From Leptospira kemamanensis (GTDB lineage Bacteria > Spirochaetota > Leptospiria > Leptospirales > Leptospiraceae): a stretch of 64,000 nucleotides of DNA. Below are positions 63,219 through 64,000 of this stretch, one piece after another. A program made the position numbers and the translations under genes. Below the pieces are notes generated by a model. That model was not told where the DNA came from. It saw only the letters and a program-made list of their open reading frames with translations, and searched no databases. Positions within the stretch are counted from its first letter, which is position 1, and each line of letters starts with the position of its first letter. The DNA lies in NCBI RefSeq assembly GCF_004769665.1, contig NZ_RQGG01000009.1, forward strand, positions 1-64,000. The letters run 5' to 3'.

Positions 63219-64000
63219 CTATGTGACTCCTTGACGGTTGTTATTTGTTATTTTTCGCCAGTTTATGTATAAAAACGCACCGAGAAGGAGTAAGGTGACC
63301 GCCCCCCCGAATTGCATCATCCTGTATGCGTATATCGTATATTTATTTTTTCTTGGATCAAATTGAAAGCAAAATAAAGCAAACTTGTCTACAAAACTCC
63401 CAATCTTACCAGAAGATGCCTCAAGGAAGGCAAATTTTAAATCTCTAGGTTCGAGTTGGATGCCTTGGAAAATCCGAGACACTCTTCCTGCAGGTGTTAA
63501 GACATACACACCACTGGCATGGATGTATTGTTTGGCATCTGCATCCCAAGCATAACGAAAATCCAATTGTTTGGTGAGTGCATCAATGGATTCTTGTGAG
63601 CCCGTGAGCAAATGGAGACCAGTGCCTGCCCCATCTCTACCATAATCCTTCAAGTAAGCCCCTTTTTTGGGAAAGGAAATGGATTCGTTTTCTTTTGGAT
63701 CAATGGATACCGCAATGTATTGGTATTCTTTGCCGAGGGTCCAATCCATGTCCTTTAAACTTTTGAACACACCATTCAGGTGATAGTTACAAAGAGTGGG
63801 GCATTTGAAGTAAACAGGAGAGAGAAGGACGGGTTTCCCTTGGGTGAGATAATCAGAAAAGAGAACTTCTTTGCCCGATTCATCTTTGAAGGGAATGTCA
63901 AGTTTGAGTGTTTTACCCGTTACATCCGAAAATCCGATGTTTTCTAATTCTTTCGGGAGTTTGTTTTCCCGAGTGAGATTGGAGTGTGGGTCATACGCAG
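63219..64000 (-). CDS. SCO1/SenC-family copper chaperone (partial, 5' end beyond the window)
   Basis: SCO proteins deliver copper to the CuA site of subunit II or act as thiol reductants. The copper motif CPTLC (CxxxC) is at about 63800-63814. The distal ligand His lies in the QYIHASGVYVLTP segment. Upstream residues AYDPHSNLTRENKLPKEL are typical of the family. The frame stays open to the right edge, so the N-terminus is missing. A membrane segment near the C-terminus (QFGGAVTLLLLGAFLYINW) anchors it, unlike the usual N-terminal anchor. It directly precedes coxB. Confidence 0.93.
   Translation of the reverse strand, partial: AYDPHSNLTRENKLPKELENIGFSDVTGKTLKLDIPFKDESGKEVLFSDYLTQGKPVLLSPVYFKCPTLCNYHLNGVFKSLKDMDWTLGKEYQYIAVSIDPKENESISFPKKGAYLKDYGRDGAGTGLHLLTGSQESIDALTKQLDFRYAWDADAKQYIHASGVYVLTPAGRVSRIFQGIQLEPRDLKFAFLEASSGKIGSFVDKFALFCFQFDPRKNKYTIYAYRMMQFGGAVTLLLLGAFLYINWRKITNNNRQGVT

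Noticed and set aside
63301..63309. Run of seven C in the sco gene as a possible phase-variable tract
   Set aside because: The run encodes Gly-Gly-Ala in frame and is too short to argue for slippage.
1..64000. tRNA, rRNA, CRISPR arrays, insertion sequences, prophage
   Set aside because: Gaps are short and show no cloverleaf-like sequence, regular repeats, transposase or integrase genes.

Overview
The window looks like chromosomal DNA of a spirochaete of the genus Leptospira, more likely a free-living (saprophytic) member than a pathogen. This is inferred from gene content and low-to-moderate GC, not from a database match. The supporting signs are many lipoproteins with loose lipoboxes, an OmpL47-like repeat protein, a FlaA-type flagellar sheath protein, an OmpA/propeller protein, a caa3-type cytochrome oxidase, and a dense set of GGDEF, PilZ, HDOD, SpoIIE, STAS, CheX and MCP signalling proteins. 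Coding density is very high and no gap exceeds 300 bases. The longest gap (880-1123) shows only a short hairpin without a T-run. I saw no rRNA, tRNA, CRISPR array, insertion sequence or prophage.

Layout: 46-4012 holds a GDSL lipoprotein, a chemoreceptor and a diguanylate cyclase with a PilZ domain. 4020-5600 is a small sulfur cassette: a rhodanese diverging from a persulfide-dioxygenase-like enzyme and a half-size TauE exporter, with a perfect G-tract operator between them. 5651-12409 carries a membrane protein, an exported MsrA, an ATPase-HDOD fusion, a TRIC-type channel and a large beta-helix lipoprotein. 27349 down to 12444 is a run of twelve minus-strand genes with gaps of at most 11 bases. 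It starts with an AfsA-like hotdog/PilZ protein and an SDR reductase, then a 1904-residue kinase/ATPase/GAF/SpoIIE protein, AcpS, a TPR protein, bactofilin, a histidine kinase, a second SDR, a cupin, a cNMP/SpoIIE phosphatase, a PlsC-type acyltransferase and an SMP-30-like lipoprotein. It mixes acyl-chain enzymes with signalling proteins and is the best candidate here for an undescribed pathway.

27452-36302 is a universal stress protein followed by a polyamine locus. A PotABCD/YdcSTUV-type importer diverges from gabD-gabT-patD, so uptake is paired with oxidation of aminobutyraldehyde and GABA to succinate. 36346-50699 holds a DUF389 protein, a SurA/PpiD-like protein with CheX, an OmpA/TPR envelope operon, a YbiT-like ABC-F protein, a beta-barrel candidate, comF-STAS-rdgB, an OmpL47-like protein and a FlaA-like protein.

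55659 down to 50706 is a carD-PIN/TRAM-lnt operon with a good promoter. 56538-59194 has a methyltransferase and a membrane SpoIIE phosphatase. 64000 down to 59263 is the caa3 oxidase operon (sco, coxB with fused cytochrome c, coxA, coxC, subunit IV) closed by a strong terminator. The sco gene runs off the right edge. Several starts were moved from the longest reading frame, and rdgB appears to begin at CTG.
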